A DNA stretch of 64,000 nt, from NCBI GenBank assembly GCA_039105265.1, contig JAPFFF010000044.1, positions 248,001 to 312,000 of the forward strand. The letters run 5' to 3'. Made by a program: the position numbers and the translations under genes. Shown one piece after another: positions 36,604-48,986 of this stretch. The notes below the pieces were generated by a model. The model worked only from the letters and a program-made list of their open reading frames with translations. It ran no database searches and was not told where the DNA came from. The DNA comes from Tritrichomonas musculus. Its lineage: Eukaryota > Parabasalia > Tritrichomonadida > Tritrichomonadidae. How positions within the stretch are numbered: position 1 is the first letter of the stretch; each line of letters begins with the position of its first letter.

Positions 36604-37333
36604 TTAACACATCCTTAACGTCTGCATCTTTAGCTGGCTTTACTTTAATTGAAACAAACAAAGGACTTTTTAAAGCGATAGGCTGAAATTGGAAATCGAC
36701 TAAACTTAATTCTAAATATTTTAAACTATCTGTGTTTGTTTTTATTTTTATTGGTTTTCCTTCTTTCTCAAAGTCATAAATCAGTGGCTTGCCGTCTATA
36801 GCCATTGTGTTTATATTTCCTATAACTGAAGGAGTATACTCTTGATCTCCAATAGCTGAATACATCGGATTACCTTGTAAAGAGACTAAATAAAGTTTTG
36901 TATGAGTTATGATAGGCAAATCTGGCACAATAAAGGGTTCTTTAGGATCAATTGTCAAAGGCAACGGAGTGTTATATAATCCAGTCAATAATGCTGCTCT
37001 GTGAGATATTGATGTAATTGTTGTTTTCAAACTTGCTGTTATCTTAAATGTTCGTTTATTTTTATCATATTCCCATGCTAATTCACTTTTCTGACTAAAA
37101 ATTTGTTCAAGTTGTTTGATAGAATAATGATAGGACTCAGAAAATTCAATAGTATGAACGGTTTTGCCAACTTGATATTTCATATAATCATCTTTTGTGC
37201 TTAATAATATGTTTGAATTAGTGTTTATCGAAGACACATAATATTTTACATAACTGCATTTCCAAGGTATATTCATCGTCAAAGACACAGTATGATATTT
37301 TTGTGAATCACGGCTTTGCATAGAAATTAACAT
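36596..37333 (-). CDS. Minor capsid/penton-like protein (PY-type), element A
   Basis: 245 residues, mostly beta. The pattern of a helix-turn segment (YHYSIKQLEQIFSQK), hydrophobic block AALLTGLYNTPLPLTI, central THTKLYLVSLQGNPM and a terminal LKYLELSLVDFQFQPI followed by LFVSIKVKP resembles the Polinton PY/penton single jelly-roll protein. In the family it caps the five-fold corners of the virion. The identification is by pattern only. It is convergent with the polymerase and divergent from the fibre gene. Confidence 0.5.
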   Translation of the reverse strand: MLISMQSRDSQKYHTVSLTMNIPWKCSYVKYYVSSINTNSNILLSTKDDYMKYQVGKTVHTIEFSESYHYSIKQLEQIFSQKSELAWEYDKNKRTFKITASLKTTITSISHRAALLTGLYNTPLPLTIDPKEPFIVPDLPIITHTKLYLVSLQGNPMYSAIGDQEYTPSVIGNINTMAIDGKPLIYDFEKEGKPIKIKTNTDSLKYLELSLVDFQFQPIALKSPLFVSIKVKPAKDADVKDVLTK

Positions 37334-37348
37334 TTATTTATTATTAAA

Positions 37349-40300
37349 TATGTCGATTGGTTTATTCTCAATTCAATCAAGTGAGGCTGAGACATTAAAA
37401 TCAAATTGAATAGAAATCAAAGTCGGAGAAGATGAGAATGGAAATAAAATTGTTCAAATAGAAGATGAAGATGGTTCTTCAGTTTTCTTCAATAACATTT
37501 ATAATAAAACAGAGATAGATGCTTATATAACCGCAGGTGCAGGTATAAAACCAGGAGATATAAAAAACTTATATAAGGTCAATATTTATCCAACAGGACA
37601 AATCAAGGTGAATGGCAAATTGACCAATGCTTTCACCTTAGAACAGCTTTATAAATGTTTGAATGATAATTCAGATGCTATTCAAAACTCTCTAAATCAA
37701 TTGAAAATAGACGCAACTTTTGATGTAAACCGTGAAATTTCAGACTTAACATTGAAAGGATTAGATTTTGATCTAAAGAATAAACATTATATCTCAACAG
37801 AAAACAATTCAATAAAGACATATAATCAATTAATAAGAGTACTCAATCAGTTTATTAAACATTCAAGGGCTATGACGGTTATCAGCCCAGATAATAAACT
37901 ATTGAAAATGCTCCCCCTTAAAAAAGAGGATGGTGCTCAACTTTTGGATTATTGGGAGGATAAACGATGCTATTATGAAAAAGAAAAAGTAACCACAATT
38001 AATGAGATTATTGAATCATTGAATATCACTCTTGAAAATTTATATAATTGGATGAAAACATTCAATAATTTGAAAGATTTCGGTTTTGACAGTTCATCAA
38101 ATATTAAACCAGATGGAAAAGCAAAAGTGATAACGTATGTAGAAACCGAAAAAGAATCAGAACCATGGTATGGATCATTTTTGACCAAAAATAGAATGAA
38201 ACCCAAAGAAGAACCTATCACAAATTTTGACCAAATGGTCAATGCAATCAATACAAACACAGAAACAATATCTCAAATGCATGAAGATATTATGGAAGGC
38301 TTAAATAATCAAGAAGTGACAGTATATAATGAAGCCAAAGATGAAATAGAGACAAAAACTTTAAAAACAAAAACAGTGAACGATAAAGGTGAAATCGAAT
38401 ATGATAATATAGCCAATGTTTTTGAAAAATTGAAGAAGGCCGATAAACAGAATCAGAATTTTTTCCGTCATATCATGGAGAATTTTAATAAAACTGCTTT
38501 GAAAAATATATATAATAATTTTAAACAGACTGTGTTTGGTAAAGATGGAGAAACATATCAGAAGACATATATAGCACATTTTGATGAGGATTTCGAAAAT
38601 GATGAAGCATATGTTTTTGTCGAAAATTTTGTCGACTTTTTGAATCAATACTTTTCAAATACAAGCAGTTTTGAAGACTGGAAAGAATGGATAGGCAAAA
38701 ATATAAATAAACAGAAAATGATGGAGGTTCTTGATAAAATTCAGATACCATTTCATAAATTAGATGGAGAAATAGAAAATAGAGAATATCGTTTTATGTT
38801 TGATGGAGAGGATATTGTTGATATTGAAAATCCAGTTGATATAGGCAAGTTCATGGATTGGCTCAAAGAAATAATTCAAAATAGTAAATATACAGCTCCA
38901 ATACAAACATTTTTATATAACAACTTTTCCAAAGAAAAATTTATTGAAATATTTAACGGTACAGTTCAATTAATATGGGATAAATCCACAAAAAAAATTA
39001 TTCATGCAGTTTATCAATTTGTCAATCATCCAATAGAAACGACGGGTGATATCGTTATTGAAGTGAATAGTGCTTATGAATTTTTGAAAAAATATTATGA
39101 AAACCAAACAGAGCTTATGAAAAGTATCCTTACTGTTATTTTGGTTCTTCTTGGTTCAGGAATTACGGGCATGGTAATCACAAGTGCATTCAAAAAGATT
39201 CGTGCCAAAAAAATTGAAAATGGACGTTTAGCATTAAGCACGAGCAATTTTGAAGGAGGGCAATTGTTGGATATTAATAATGGCATTATTATTGATGGAA
39301 ATGGAAATGATAATAATGATGATGATAATAATGATGACGATATGAGAGACCCTAGTTTTCAGGGATGGATCGATACAACAAATAGAAATATTCGAAATAT
39401 TATTCAGCAACATAATGTTTTAGAAGAAAGAGTCTCAAATATAAGAGAATGCAATTGTAATGATAATAATAATAATAATAATAATCAAAGATTTTTTGGC
39501 CAAATTTCTCAACAACAACATCTTGACATTCAACAATTAATTCAAAAGCAAAATCATTTAATAATTGATAATAGTGTCGGCTCTTTTGTTGATGCGATGT
39601 TTCAACCAGAAATATATCAAGAAGCAGCAACTCAAGTGAACACAACGATAAAAAGACGACGAAAAAAGAAAGAAAAAGTGAATGTAATTGACACATCACA
39701 TGATCGTTCTTTTCAAAGAGATGAAAATTATGTTTTTGACATATTAACTGATCATTGGGTTCTTCATTATAATTCTAATTTTCAATCAGGTTGGCGAACA
39801 AATCTTAATGCACAAAATATGCCACGCAATTTTATCATTGACACTTTTCATGGTGAATGGGTTGCTGTCGGTGCAGAAAATGGTATTCAAGAATCAAATA
39901 CAGACTGGAGAACGAATCCTAGTTCAGCATTAGCAACCTTTCTGTTGCCATCTCAAATAAATGATGGTGTTTTTCGTTGGAGTGATAGATATGATCAATG
40001 GATATTTCATGCAAATTATAACTCATATATAAATCAAGATCAAAGTGAAAGATTAGAATGGCAAAGAGATCAAAGACAACATTTTGGTGATAATTATGTT
40101 TGGAATGTTTTTGATCAAGAATGGCAAGAACATGGACAACAGAATTTTGAAGCTGGATGGAGAACCAATCATGAATTTGTTCCTCCTGATAACTATGTAT
40201 GGGATGATTATTTAGAAGAGTGGGTGATGTTATCATATAGAAATAGAGGTTTTGACAGAAATTGGAGAAATAGCTATTCAGAGAGTGTTTCAGTTATGGT

Positions 40301-42434
40301 TGAATTTTTGAATTCAGGCCGATTTTTAGGAAAAGGCCAAATTGTTCAATATGGAGGTGAATGGGTTTGGCGCCATCATGTAGACCCCGTTGATGATATT
40401 AAATTATTATCAGATGAAATAGCAGATATTAATATTAATAATAATTTGCCAGCAAATATTTCAGGAGTGAATTCAGTAAATGAATTATTAGAAAGCTATG
40501 ATATCAATATTTTGAAAGAAGATGGCCGAACAATTGATGAGAAAAAACCGGTTTTAGGCAATTTCAATATATTAGCAAATTTGAATGTAAATGGATTAAT
40601 AAACGGTGTTGATATTGAAAAATTAGCTACGTCATCAGATAAGACAGATTCACTTTTTAATATAAAATTTGGAGTTCCAGAATTCAATGTGAAAAATGAA
40701 AACGTTGAAGGGGATACAAAAACAATCAATAATGTAAATTATAATATATTGAAAATTAAAATAAATGATGATGATATTGAACAAAAATTGAAAGCTTTCA
40801 ATGGGAATATATTCAAAATAATTCTCAGAAAAGATGTTGTTTATGACACAGAAGGACGATATATCAAAGAATTTTTCATAAGCGTTCATGATAATCATAT
40901 TCAATGTCCGATAATAGCTTATGATGAAGAATCGAAAGGATATACAAATAAATGTTCTGAAGATAGCTCTCAATTTTTCATAGCTTTTGATGAGCGTCTC
41001 AATATTGTGCCATATACGTTATGGATGAACGGTGATTTGAGTATAATGAATCAAACAAGTCAGGATTTAATTGAATCGAATAAACCAGTTTTTAAGTGCA
41101 AAATAATTGAAGCAGATAATGCTCTCAAATTACACAAAAGTGACGTTCATTATTTCTATAAGCCTTCAATTATTTCAGATGATAATGATTATTATAAAAT
41201 GATTTTTGAAGTACCCTCAGATTATACAATACCACCGCATTTACAATTTAAATTCAAAGAATATTGTTTTGGAAATAAATGGGACTTAATATGGGATGGA
41301 ACTAAATGGGATGGCAAAAATATCCAAGGTAAATCAAATGGAAAAATAATAAATAAATGCAATACAAGAGCAAAAAAAGATGCTTATGATGCTATTGGTG
41401 CATGTGTTATGATGAAGAATGATGACTGGAATAAAAAATTCTTTACTGATAATATATGGTATACAAATGTTAATGAAAAGAATTTAATGCAAGCATTTAT
41501 CAGAAGACCTGTTAGAGGAGAAGGATGGGAAAAAGATGGCAAAATTGAATTGAAAGTGAAATTTAATGATGGCACTTTGAAAAATGGAAATGAAATAGGT
41601 GTTGATTGGGGAAACACAAATTTCAGTCATTCAGTTGAAGGCTATGATCTTTATGCAATTGAAATATTAATATATAATTATTCGAAACGAACTTTTGAGG
41701 TGAAAAACATTGAGGAAATTTTCTTGGATATCTATTCACCAAATTCAGATATAGCAAATCGAATGTCATTTCGCCTTGAGGGAGTTCACCATGTTGAAAG
41801 GAACGATACAGCTTATTGCGATACTATCGGTGTTCTCGATACAATTGAAAAAATCTCTTATCGTTATGAAGATTCAAAAATTGATGCAAGTCATAGAAAT
41901 ATTGAATTATATCTGAAAAAGGATTTGGTGGATCCTGTAGATGAGGTCAATTGGGATGGAATTATGAATCCTTTCAAATATATTATTCAGCAACAATTTT
42001 ATGAAATAACACCAAATCCAAATGCAGCAACAACACTTTATACAGATTATAATATCACAAGTTCTAAAATCATAACCGCCGATAACATCACGACGATGAG
42101 AAGTGATTTAAATTTAGTGACAAATAATTTGGATGTCGTATCGTACGATTTGAATGAAATGAGTCATAGAGTTAACGTACTTGATTCAGAAATGGTTCAA
42201 GTCAAAAACATAACTCAACATTTAGAGAATGACGTTAAGCATTTAAGAATTGTCTCATATACTGCCCTAGCTTTTGGTATAGCAGGCACAGTAGGGAGTG
42301 CAGCATCTATCGGCATGCAACTTTTTCCACATGGTATCCAAATTTTAAAAGCAGCTTTTTCTAGCTTTTTCAGAGGTTTACGAATGAGATTAAGAGTTGC
42401 AGGTCAACCATATTGGCAAGTTATGACAGTATGA
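37349..42434 (+). pseudogene. Giant fibre-like protein with WRTN repeats, element A (appears broken)
   Basis: More than 1600 codons. Features in order: a YNKTEIDAYI motif typical of tail-fibre proteins near the start; helical middle; a transmembrane segment (ILTVILVLLGSGITGMVI) at about 39120-39190; Asp/Asn runs; four to five repeats of the type NYVWDDYLEEWV ... GFDRNWRNS or NFQSGWRTN at about 39720-40280; a beta-rich part; and near the end a second hydrophobic segment (ALAFGIAGTVGSAASIG). It is probably a virion-surface attachment protein. The region seems broken, about one break. Confidence 0.6.
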
Positions 42435-42440
42435 CCTGGA

Positions 42441-43940
42441 ATGGAACTAAGGAGCATAACCACCGATATTTCACCTGTTATAAATTGGTGTAATTCAGAA
42501 TATACAAATTTAGACGATATCCCTTATACTGAAGAAGATGATAATCCAGAAGAATATAGTTTATCGGTTTCAGCCTCTTATGAATTATGTAATCAATTCA
42601 GAGAAACATTGAAACCTATTTTCAAATTATTGGCCTTAAAGGTGGATGAAATAGCCAATGAATTTGAAAATAATGATTTTATTTCAAAAAGTGATTTGAA
42701 AAGAGACGATACAATTGACATTAATGGCAAATTAATTGATGGCAAAATACATTTAGAAGCTGAGGATACAATAAGTGAAGGAAATATCAAAGTCAGGATT
42801 ATGATCATGAAAGTAAGCGAATATAATGATATAGACTATGAAGAGAATTATCCAATAATTCATATATCAAATGGAGAGATATCGAACTATGAGGGCACAG
42901 AGAACTTTCCAACTGCATCTCTCCAAGACAAAACTATAATTATTGATAACCCAAAGAGACATAGAATTAGTGCAATCAGCATCAAAGAGAACACAGCGAT
43001 AAGAAGTATGAAATATTCTGTAAATGATATAGCATATATGAGTGACATTGATGCGCTTAATAAAAAGATTGATCAAATAGAAGAAAACTCACATACAAAC
43101 GATGAAAACATAGCAAAAATAATGAATACTTATCCTACAGTTGATGAGGTTAATGATGTACTAAAGGAGTATACATTAAAGAAAGACATTAGCAAATATA
43201 GAGAGAAAAATGATTTGATATACAAAGAATCTATTGAAGTGCCATTTGAAAATGTACAAGATAGTTCAGGAACGTGGGAAGTCAAAATAAAATTGAATAG
43301 TGGAACTCGTCTTGTTGGGACATTTACTGATGACTCTGAAATGGTTCATAATTTCGATATTCTATTTGTTTATGATGATAATACTGTTATTAATGAAGAA
43401 ATATATTGGGTAGAGGAGATAGATGGAATATCCTATGAATGTGGCTATGAACCAAGGGATGATGGTTATTGGTGCTTTAATGTTGAAGGCTTCAATACCA
43501 AATTAATATTAGCGGGAAAAATATTGAAACAGGATGAAATAGCTTTAAAGAGTGATATTGCATCATTATTGGATGACTTATATTGGAGAATATTTTATTC
43601 AGGATTTCACAAATCATATTATGAGGATATCCCAGAATTATGCTGGTATTCTTACGATACTAGTTCTAAAAAATTAATTGTATGCGTCGAATATAATAGT
43701 TTATATATGGAAATGTTATTTATATTTAAAGATTCAAATGAAAAGAAACATTATGTTAGAGTTAATTATAGTGAAGGATTTGCAGTACTAGATGAAATAT
43801 ATGGTGAAGATAAACTTAGAGAATCCAATAGAAAAAGAGATTTTGAATATGATTTTTATCATATCGATTTTCAATTAAAGGGCTCTGGAAATATACCATT
43901 TACTGAATATTATCTCAAGCAAGTCAAAGCCACACCATAA
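42441..43940 (+). CDS. Fibre-like protein, element A
   Basis: 499 residues, seven bases after the giant fibre-like gene and probably a partner. It includes KLIDGKIHLEAEDTISEGN, a coil with DIDALNKKIDQIEENSHTND, then EYTLKKDISKYREKNDL and EIALKSDIASLLDDLYW, matching the ALKSDI repeats of the B fibre gene. The C-terminal third is beta-rich (LDDLYWRIFYSGFHKSYY). A distal fibre or fibre-head role is inferred. It is the last gene before the element end. Confidence 0.55.
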   Translation: MELRSITTDISPVINWCNSEYTNLDDIPYTEEDDNPEEYSLSVSASYELCNQFRETLKPIFKLLALKVDEIANEFENNDFISKSDLKRDDTIDINGKLIDGKIHLEAEDTISEGNIKVRIMIMKVSEYNDIDYEENYPIIHISNGEISNYEGTENFPTASLQDKTIIIDNPKRHRISAISIKENTAIRSMKYSVNDIAYMSDIDALNKKIDQIEENSHTNDENIAKIMNTYPTVDEVNDVLKEYTLKKDISKYREKNDLIYKESIEVPFENVQDSSGTWEVKIKLNSGTRLVGTFTDDSEMVHNFDILFVYDDNTVINEEIYWVEEIDGISYECGYEPRDDGYWCFNVEGFNTKLILAGKILKQDEIALKSDIASLLDDLYWRIFYSGFHKSYYEDIPELCWYSYDTSSKKLIVCVEYNSLYMEMLFIFKDSNEKKHYVRVNYSEGFAVLDEIYGEDKLRESNRKRDFEYDFYHIDFQLKGSGNIPFTEYYLKQVKATP

Positions 43941-43960
43941 AAGAGGCTTGCATTTTTTTT

Positions 43961-44040
43961 TTTGTTTACGGACCCCCGGTGAAATCATCGGCGCAGTTAG
44001 GTCTGGGCGACCGTTAAGGGCGCACAGCCTAACGTATACT
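43961..44040 (-). repeat. Right terminal region of element A
   Basis: After a T run comes a G+C-rich stretch from TTTACGGACCCCCGG to AACGTATACT. It shares nothing with the neighbouring polymerase family, and homology to element B's polymerase begins right after 44040. Read inward it starts AGTATACG. ACTGGT at 44041-44046 would be the target duplication, whose mate lies outside the window. Confidence 0.65.
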
Positions 44041-45424
44041 ACTGGTGTCTTTGAAATTCCTGAGAAGAATGTATCTCCAGAATCAGATCCAGAGTTCACA
44101 TATGAAGCAAGACCTGTTACAGTAACCAGTCATCAATTTGCAAATACCATTCCAATTGTAATTCAATTTCAGCAAGATTTGGATAGAGTCAAATATTATA
44201 TTGAATCCAATCTCTATAATCATACTACTTTTGGTGCTTCCAATATCAAACTCATTTATGTTTCAAATATAGAATTCACTGTTTCAAGATTAGTTAAGGT
44301 TTCTGGTAAGATTGATGACCTTCCAGTTGAGTTCTTGAAATCAAAATTTGTAATCACAGACAATGAAGATGATGGATTATGTTGGTATAGATTCTTAGCA
44401 ATATGTTTGGAACCAAAGTTAGGGGAAGCTAAAACATTTAAACTTAAAGATCGTACGCAAGCATCTCGTAAACTCTTCTGCAAAGATCATGGTGTTGAAT
44501 ATACTACTAGACCTACCAAAGCTGCTCAAAATTTGCTTAAATCATTTAAAGGTATGACGTTAGATGAAATGAAAGAGTCAGCCAAGAAGCATCAAATCAA
44601 CGTTAACATCTATTGCTTTGACAAAGAAAGTAATCGTTATGACATTGATCAACAATGGTATGATGAGAAATTTGGAAATCCTTTTAATGCTTTACTCTTT
44701 AGTCAAGGTAATGTCATTCATATTATGTATATCACTAATGCAGAATCATTGACTAATATTTGGATATGTCCCAAATGCAAATCGTATGCAATCCATGGAA
44801 AGAATCCAAAGAGAATGGATATTCATGTTGCATATTGTGATGGAAAGTTTCATAAAAATTACATTCCTGAAAGAGTTAGTATGCCATATTGTCCACATAT
44901 TTTGAATCATCCAGTTTACGAATATTGTGTAGCACATGATCTTAAATGGCAACCTCAGAAATATTATGTAACATATGATTTCGAAACAATGGAGCAATCT
45001 ATTAATAAAGAAACTGGTAAATCAACTGTAATCAATAGTCGTCTAATTCCATTGTCAGTGAGCTGTTGCATCAAGTCTTCAAAAGGTTTGTTAACGAGAC
45101 ATTTCGATGCTAGATCTAAAGATTTCATTCCAGAATGGCTTACATTTATGTTCGAGCAAGCTTATGAAATAGTTGATGACAAGGTTCAATTAATGAAAGA
45201 TATGCTCAAAATCTCTGATGTCGAAGTCATTAAAAAGCTTGATAAAGGTCTCCTTGATGTACCAGTTTTGGGATTTAATTCTGCAAAATTTGATAGCAAT
45301 CTCTTTAAAGAATATTTCAATTATACTCATCATGATATGCAATGGAAGGTTGATAACAGTTCTTTAATTGGTACTACATCATCTTTGAAGCAATTCATTC
45401 TCAAAACATCAACTGATAAAGGTA

Positions 45425-45451
45425 TTCCCGAAGGGAAGTTTGCAAAGCAAA
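45425..45451 (+). repeat. 27-nt double-hairpin element, copy 1 (element C polymerase)
   Basis: TTCCC-GAA-GGGAA, one base, then TTTGC-AAA-GCAAA. In frame; it encodes the PEGKFAKQ part of an 11-residue stretch absent at the same place in B's polymerase (between SLKQFIL and LRFIDAQ). Confidence 0.93.
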
Positions 45452-46027
45452 TGATTGGATTACGTTTCATTGATGCTCAAGCATTCATTAGTGGAGGTAC
45501 TCTTAAACAATTTGGTGTTGACTTTGGTGGTGCAGAGAATTCTGTTAAAGGTACATTCCCATATGAAGCTGTAAATAGTGAGAACTTTGATGATGTCCTA
45601 AGTAAGTCTGAGCCATTCTCTCATGAAGATTTCCATAGCTATCTCAATCAAAAGAATGCATTGACAGAAGATGAATATAAAGAATATATCAAAGATTCCA
45701 AAAGATTCATTGACAGATGGGAATATCTGTTAGCTTATAATGATAATGATGTTGAGATGATGATTAAACCTATTGATAACCTCATTGAAATGAATGCTAA
45801 ATATGGTATTGACATGCTCTCTAATCTTTCTTTGTCACGTAATGCATCTGAAATTAAGTATGCAATGGCTTATAAGAATTTCGATATCAATTGTGATTAT
45901 GATGTTTTGAATTCAAAGAATACATTCAAGCCAACCAAAGAATGGTGGACATATAAGGTCAATTCATATTATAACCAAGATGAGAAATTCAATTCTAAAC
46001 AAGGGAAAAGTAAGCAACCCAAACCTT

Positions 46028-46054
46028 TTTGCAAAGCAAATTTCCCAAAGGGAA
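46028..46054 (-). repeat. 27-nt double-hairpin element, copy 2, inverted (element C polymerase)
   Basis: TTTGC-AAA-GCAAA, one base, then TTCCC-AAA-GGGAA, i.e. the opposite order to copy 1 and therefore the other orientation. In frame, just before RDLSKCV; B's polymerase is shorter here. Confidence 0.93.
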
Positions 46055-47545
46055 TAAGAGATCTTTCTAAATGTGTTTCTGAAGCTGATTTCGATGCATT
46101 CATGAAGATATATGAAGACCCAGAATTAGGTAAATGTCATCTTTGTGGTGAACACTTCTCATGGACTAATAAGCCAACATTAGATCGAATCAATAATGAA
46201 ATAGGTCATGAATTATCCAATTGCAAACTTGCTTGTGAAGTATGTAATAGCCTTCGTGCAGATGATGATGATAAGGTTACTCGTTTAAGAATCCAGCTCA
46301 AGAAGTTCTGTAAAGTGAATCATTTGCCAATGACAATTACCAATGAAGCTGAATATTATCGTTTACGTGCTGGTATAACTGGTGGTCTTTCAAATGTTAT
46401 GCATCGAGTCAATCTTAGAGGTGAGACTTGCATTACACGTTTATATTTTGATGAAGAAGCTAATAAAGTTGTTGTCGAATATACTGATAATGTTGTTTCA
46501 CATGTTGTTGGTGTTGATTTCAATTCATTGTATCCTTCAGCATGTTCTGGTAACTGGCATTCATTCAACAAATATCATGGAGGTATCATGTACATGCCTG
46601 GCTCAATATTAAATTCATATGATTGTTATGATGAGAATGGTAAACAGAAACCAAATGTATATCATACTTGTATGAGTATAATCAATTCCAAACATAGGTT
46701 TGATAAGAATCCCAAATTCATCTTTCATGCAACTGTTAAGTTAGAATGTCCCAAAGAACTTGTTAATACATTCATTAATTTTCCACCTGTATTTCGCAAT
46801 TTTGAGATCAAAAATGATGAAGATATAATTGGATCATACATGTACAAATATGGTAAAGACAATAATATCCATACTGTTGACAAATCTGATACCAAGTTAA
46901 CGATGACTCTTGATACAAGAGGTGAATTCAAGACATTTGGTTGCTATTATTTATGGTTTCTGATTGACCATGGTTTGAAAGTTGTTGATATCCAGAATGT
47001 TACAATATATGATTGCCATAGAGGTTTCAATGCATTCGTTAATGAATTTATGGGAGAACGTCAGAAGATATTAAGTGGAGAGAAGTCTGGAAATGAGAAG
47101 TTCTATAAAATTAGTATGAATGGATCTTATGGATATGATGGTCTCAATACAGAAAATTATGATAAAGTTAAGATTGTAGATCGTGATAGAGCCTTCATTG
47201 ACATTGCAAGTGAAACTTATGTAAATGGATATCCAATTGCAAATGATTCATATATGATTCAACGTAAACCCAAGAATTTCCGATGCAAGACATGTGTTCA
47301 AGAGTCATTCTTCACTCTTGATAATGCAAAGTATTGGTATTTGGTTTTCATTTATGACTTCCTTTTCAAATGTTTAGATGTTGAAAGAATGCATTTCACA
47401 TCATGTGATACAGATAGTGTTTACTTTGCAATTGCTGGAGATATGAATAGACATGGTGAGCAAGTCTTCGATGCAATCGTTAAAGATAAAGAATTCTATG
47501 ATAAATATGTTTATCAATTCATGCCAAATCCATCTATTGGAACTG

Positions 47546-47572
47546 GTCCCGGAGGGACTTTTGCAAAGCAAA
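47546..47572 (+). repeat. 27-nt double-hairpin element, copy 3 (element C polymerase)
   Basis: GTCCC-GGA-GGGAC, one base, then TTTGC-AAA-GCAAA. The first stem differs from copy 1 at both paired ends (T-A to G-C), keeping pairing. In frame; it encodes PGGTFAKQI, absent from B between MPNPSI and DEKK. Confidence 0.93.
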
Positions 47573-48986
47573 TTGCTGATGAGAAGAAAATATTGGGTGC
47601 AGCTGTTGAAAAATATGGTGATAATCAAGTTGCATTATGTCCTAAATGTTATACAATTTGGAATAATAAAGAAGATGGTTCCCTAGAAACTAAAGCATTG
47701 AAAGTCAAAGGTGTATCATTGAAAAAGAATAACATTAATCCAACTGATTATTAATCAATCATTGTTGATAAATGTGTCATTCCAGGTAAGAATATTAATC
47801 TCCAAATGAATCGTAATCAAATGTCTAAGGTGACTATTCAGAAGAATGCGTTGACTGGATTTCATAACAAAATGATAGTATTGGAAGATCAAACTTGTAT
47901 TCCTTTCATTAGAGGTTTGACTGCTAAAGATGTCGTTTTCAAATCATGTGAAGAGTATGCTAAAGATAAAGTCAAAAATATAATGAACGATAAATATTTA
48001 GATGATGAATTACTTGAACTTGGAAAGAATATTCTTGAAAATGAATCCGAGGTCTCTGCAAATAGAGATTCAAATAATGATACTTCTGATTTGGATACTC
48101 CCGATTTTGATGAGAGTCATTGGGATTTACCATTGAGAACTAGATTTGATGAGAACTTCAAGATTACATTCAATAAGTCCAAACATGGATCCTGTGATGG
48201 TAGACATATTGGTGATCTTAAATGTAGATATCAGACTGGAATGGTTTTGAGTGTAAATGAAACTCCTGGGTTTGCAGTGATTGACATTGATATTAATAAG
48301 AAGTTGCCTCAAGAGAAGAGATTTGAAATCAAGCAATCAATACTTAGCAAACTCTCTGAAGATGATATCATTATTGAGACTGGAAGTGGTAGTCTTCATA
48401 TTTATGCAAATCATAATATTCCAGGTTTATATAAGAATGCATATGTCAAATGTTTCGAATGTGATGAGTTTGATATAGATTATTTTGCTTCTGTTAATTG
48501 CAATTCATATCATGGCCTAATGCTTCCTGATTCTGAAAATGAGAATGGAAGATATGAATTCTATCAAGGTAATTGGGATTCAGTTATCAAGAGAACGGCA
48601 ACTGATGTAATCAAATCTTTAGGTGTTGAGTTGGATCTTTCAGGTAAAAATAGTAAAGAATATGATGATGATGATGAACCGTTAACATACATTTCTGATG
48701 AAGAAGAGATGAAGTTGGTTGATGGATTAGTTGGTATGGAAGTTCACAATTATGCTTCAAAAATAGATGATAGACTTACTTTGTTACCATTGTTTGGAGC
48801 AATTAAGTGTCTATCTCCAGATAATAGAGATAAAGCATTTTATAATGTTGAGTTCAAATGTAATTTGACATGCAAAGCTTCAATGAATTTCGAAACAGTC
48901 AAGAAAGATGCAAAACATTCAAATATTGGTGTATTGTATAAGATCCTTAGATTATATAATCCAGAATATTACAAGAAAGTATTACA

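Larger units (their letters stand above)
1..44040 (+). mobile_element. Maverick/Polinton element A (outer parts 1-13089 and 36335-44040, interrupted by element B)
   Basis: The genes for packaging ATPase, capsid protein, SF3 helicase, protein-primed polymerase B and fibre-like proteins identify a Maverick/Polinton. Its left end lies before the window. Its right end is placed at 44040, where sequence ending AACGTATACT gives way to coding sequence of another element's polymerase; read inward the end begins AGTATACG, matching the AGTA start of the other elements here. Element B is inserted in its polymerase gene. Interrupted by that insertion and probably broken in at least one more gene. The right end is inferred, because the partner inverted repeat is outside the window. 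Confidence 0.85.

Noticed and set aside
43948-44040. Open frame running into the element C polymerase, as if its N-terminus
   Set aside because: This stretch is the G+C-rich terminus of element A read through by chance; similarity to the B polymerase begins only at about 44041, and there is no ATG at its start.
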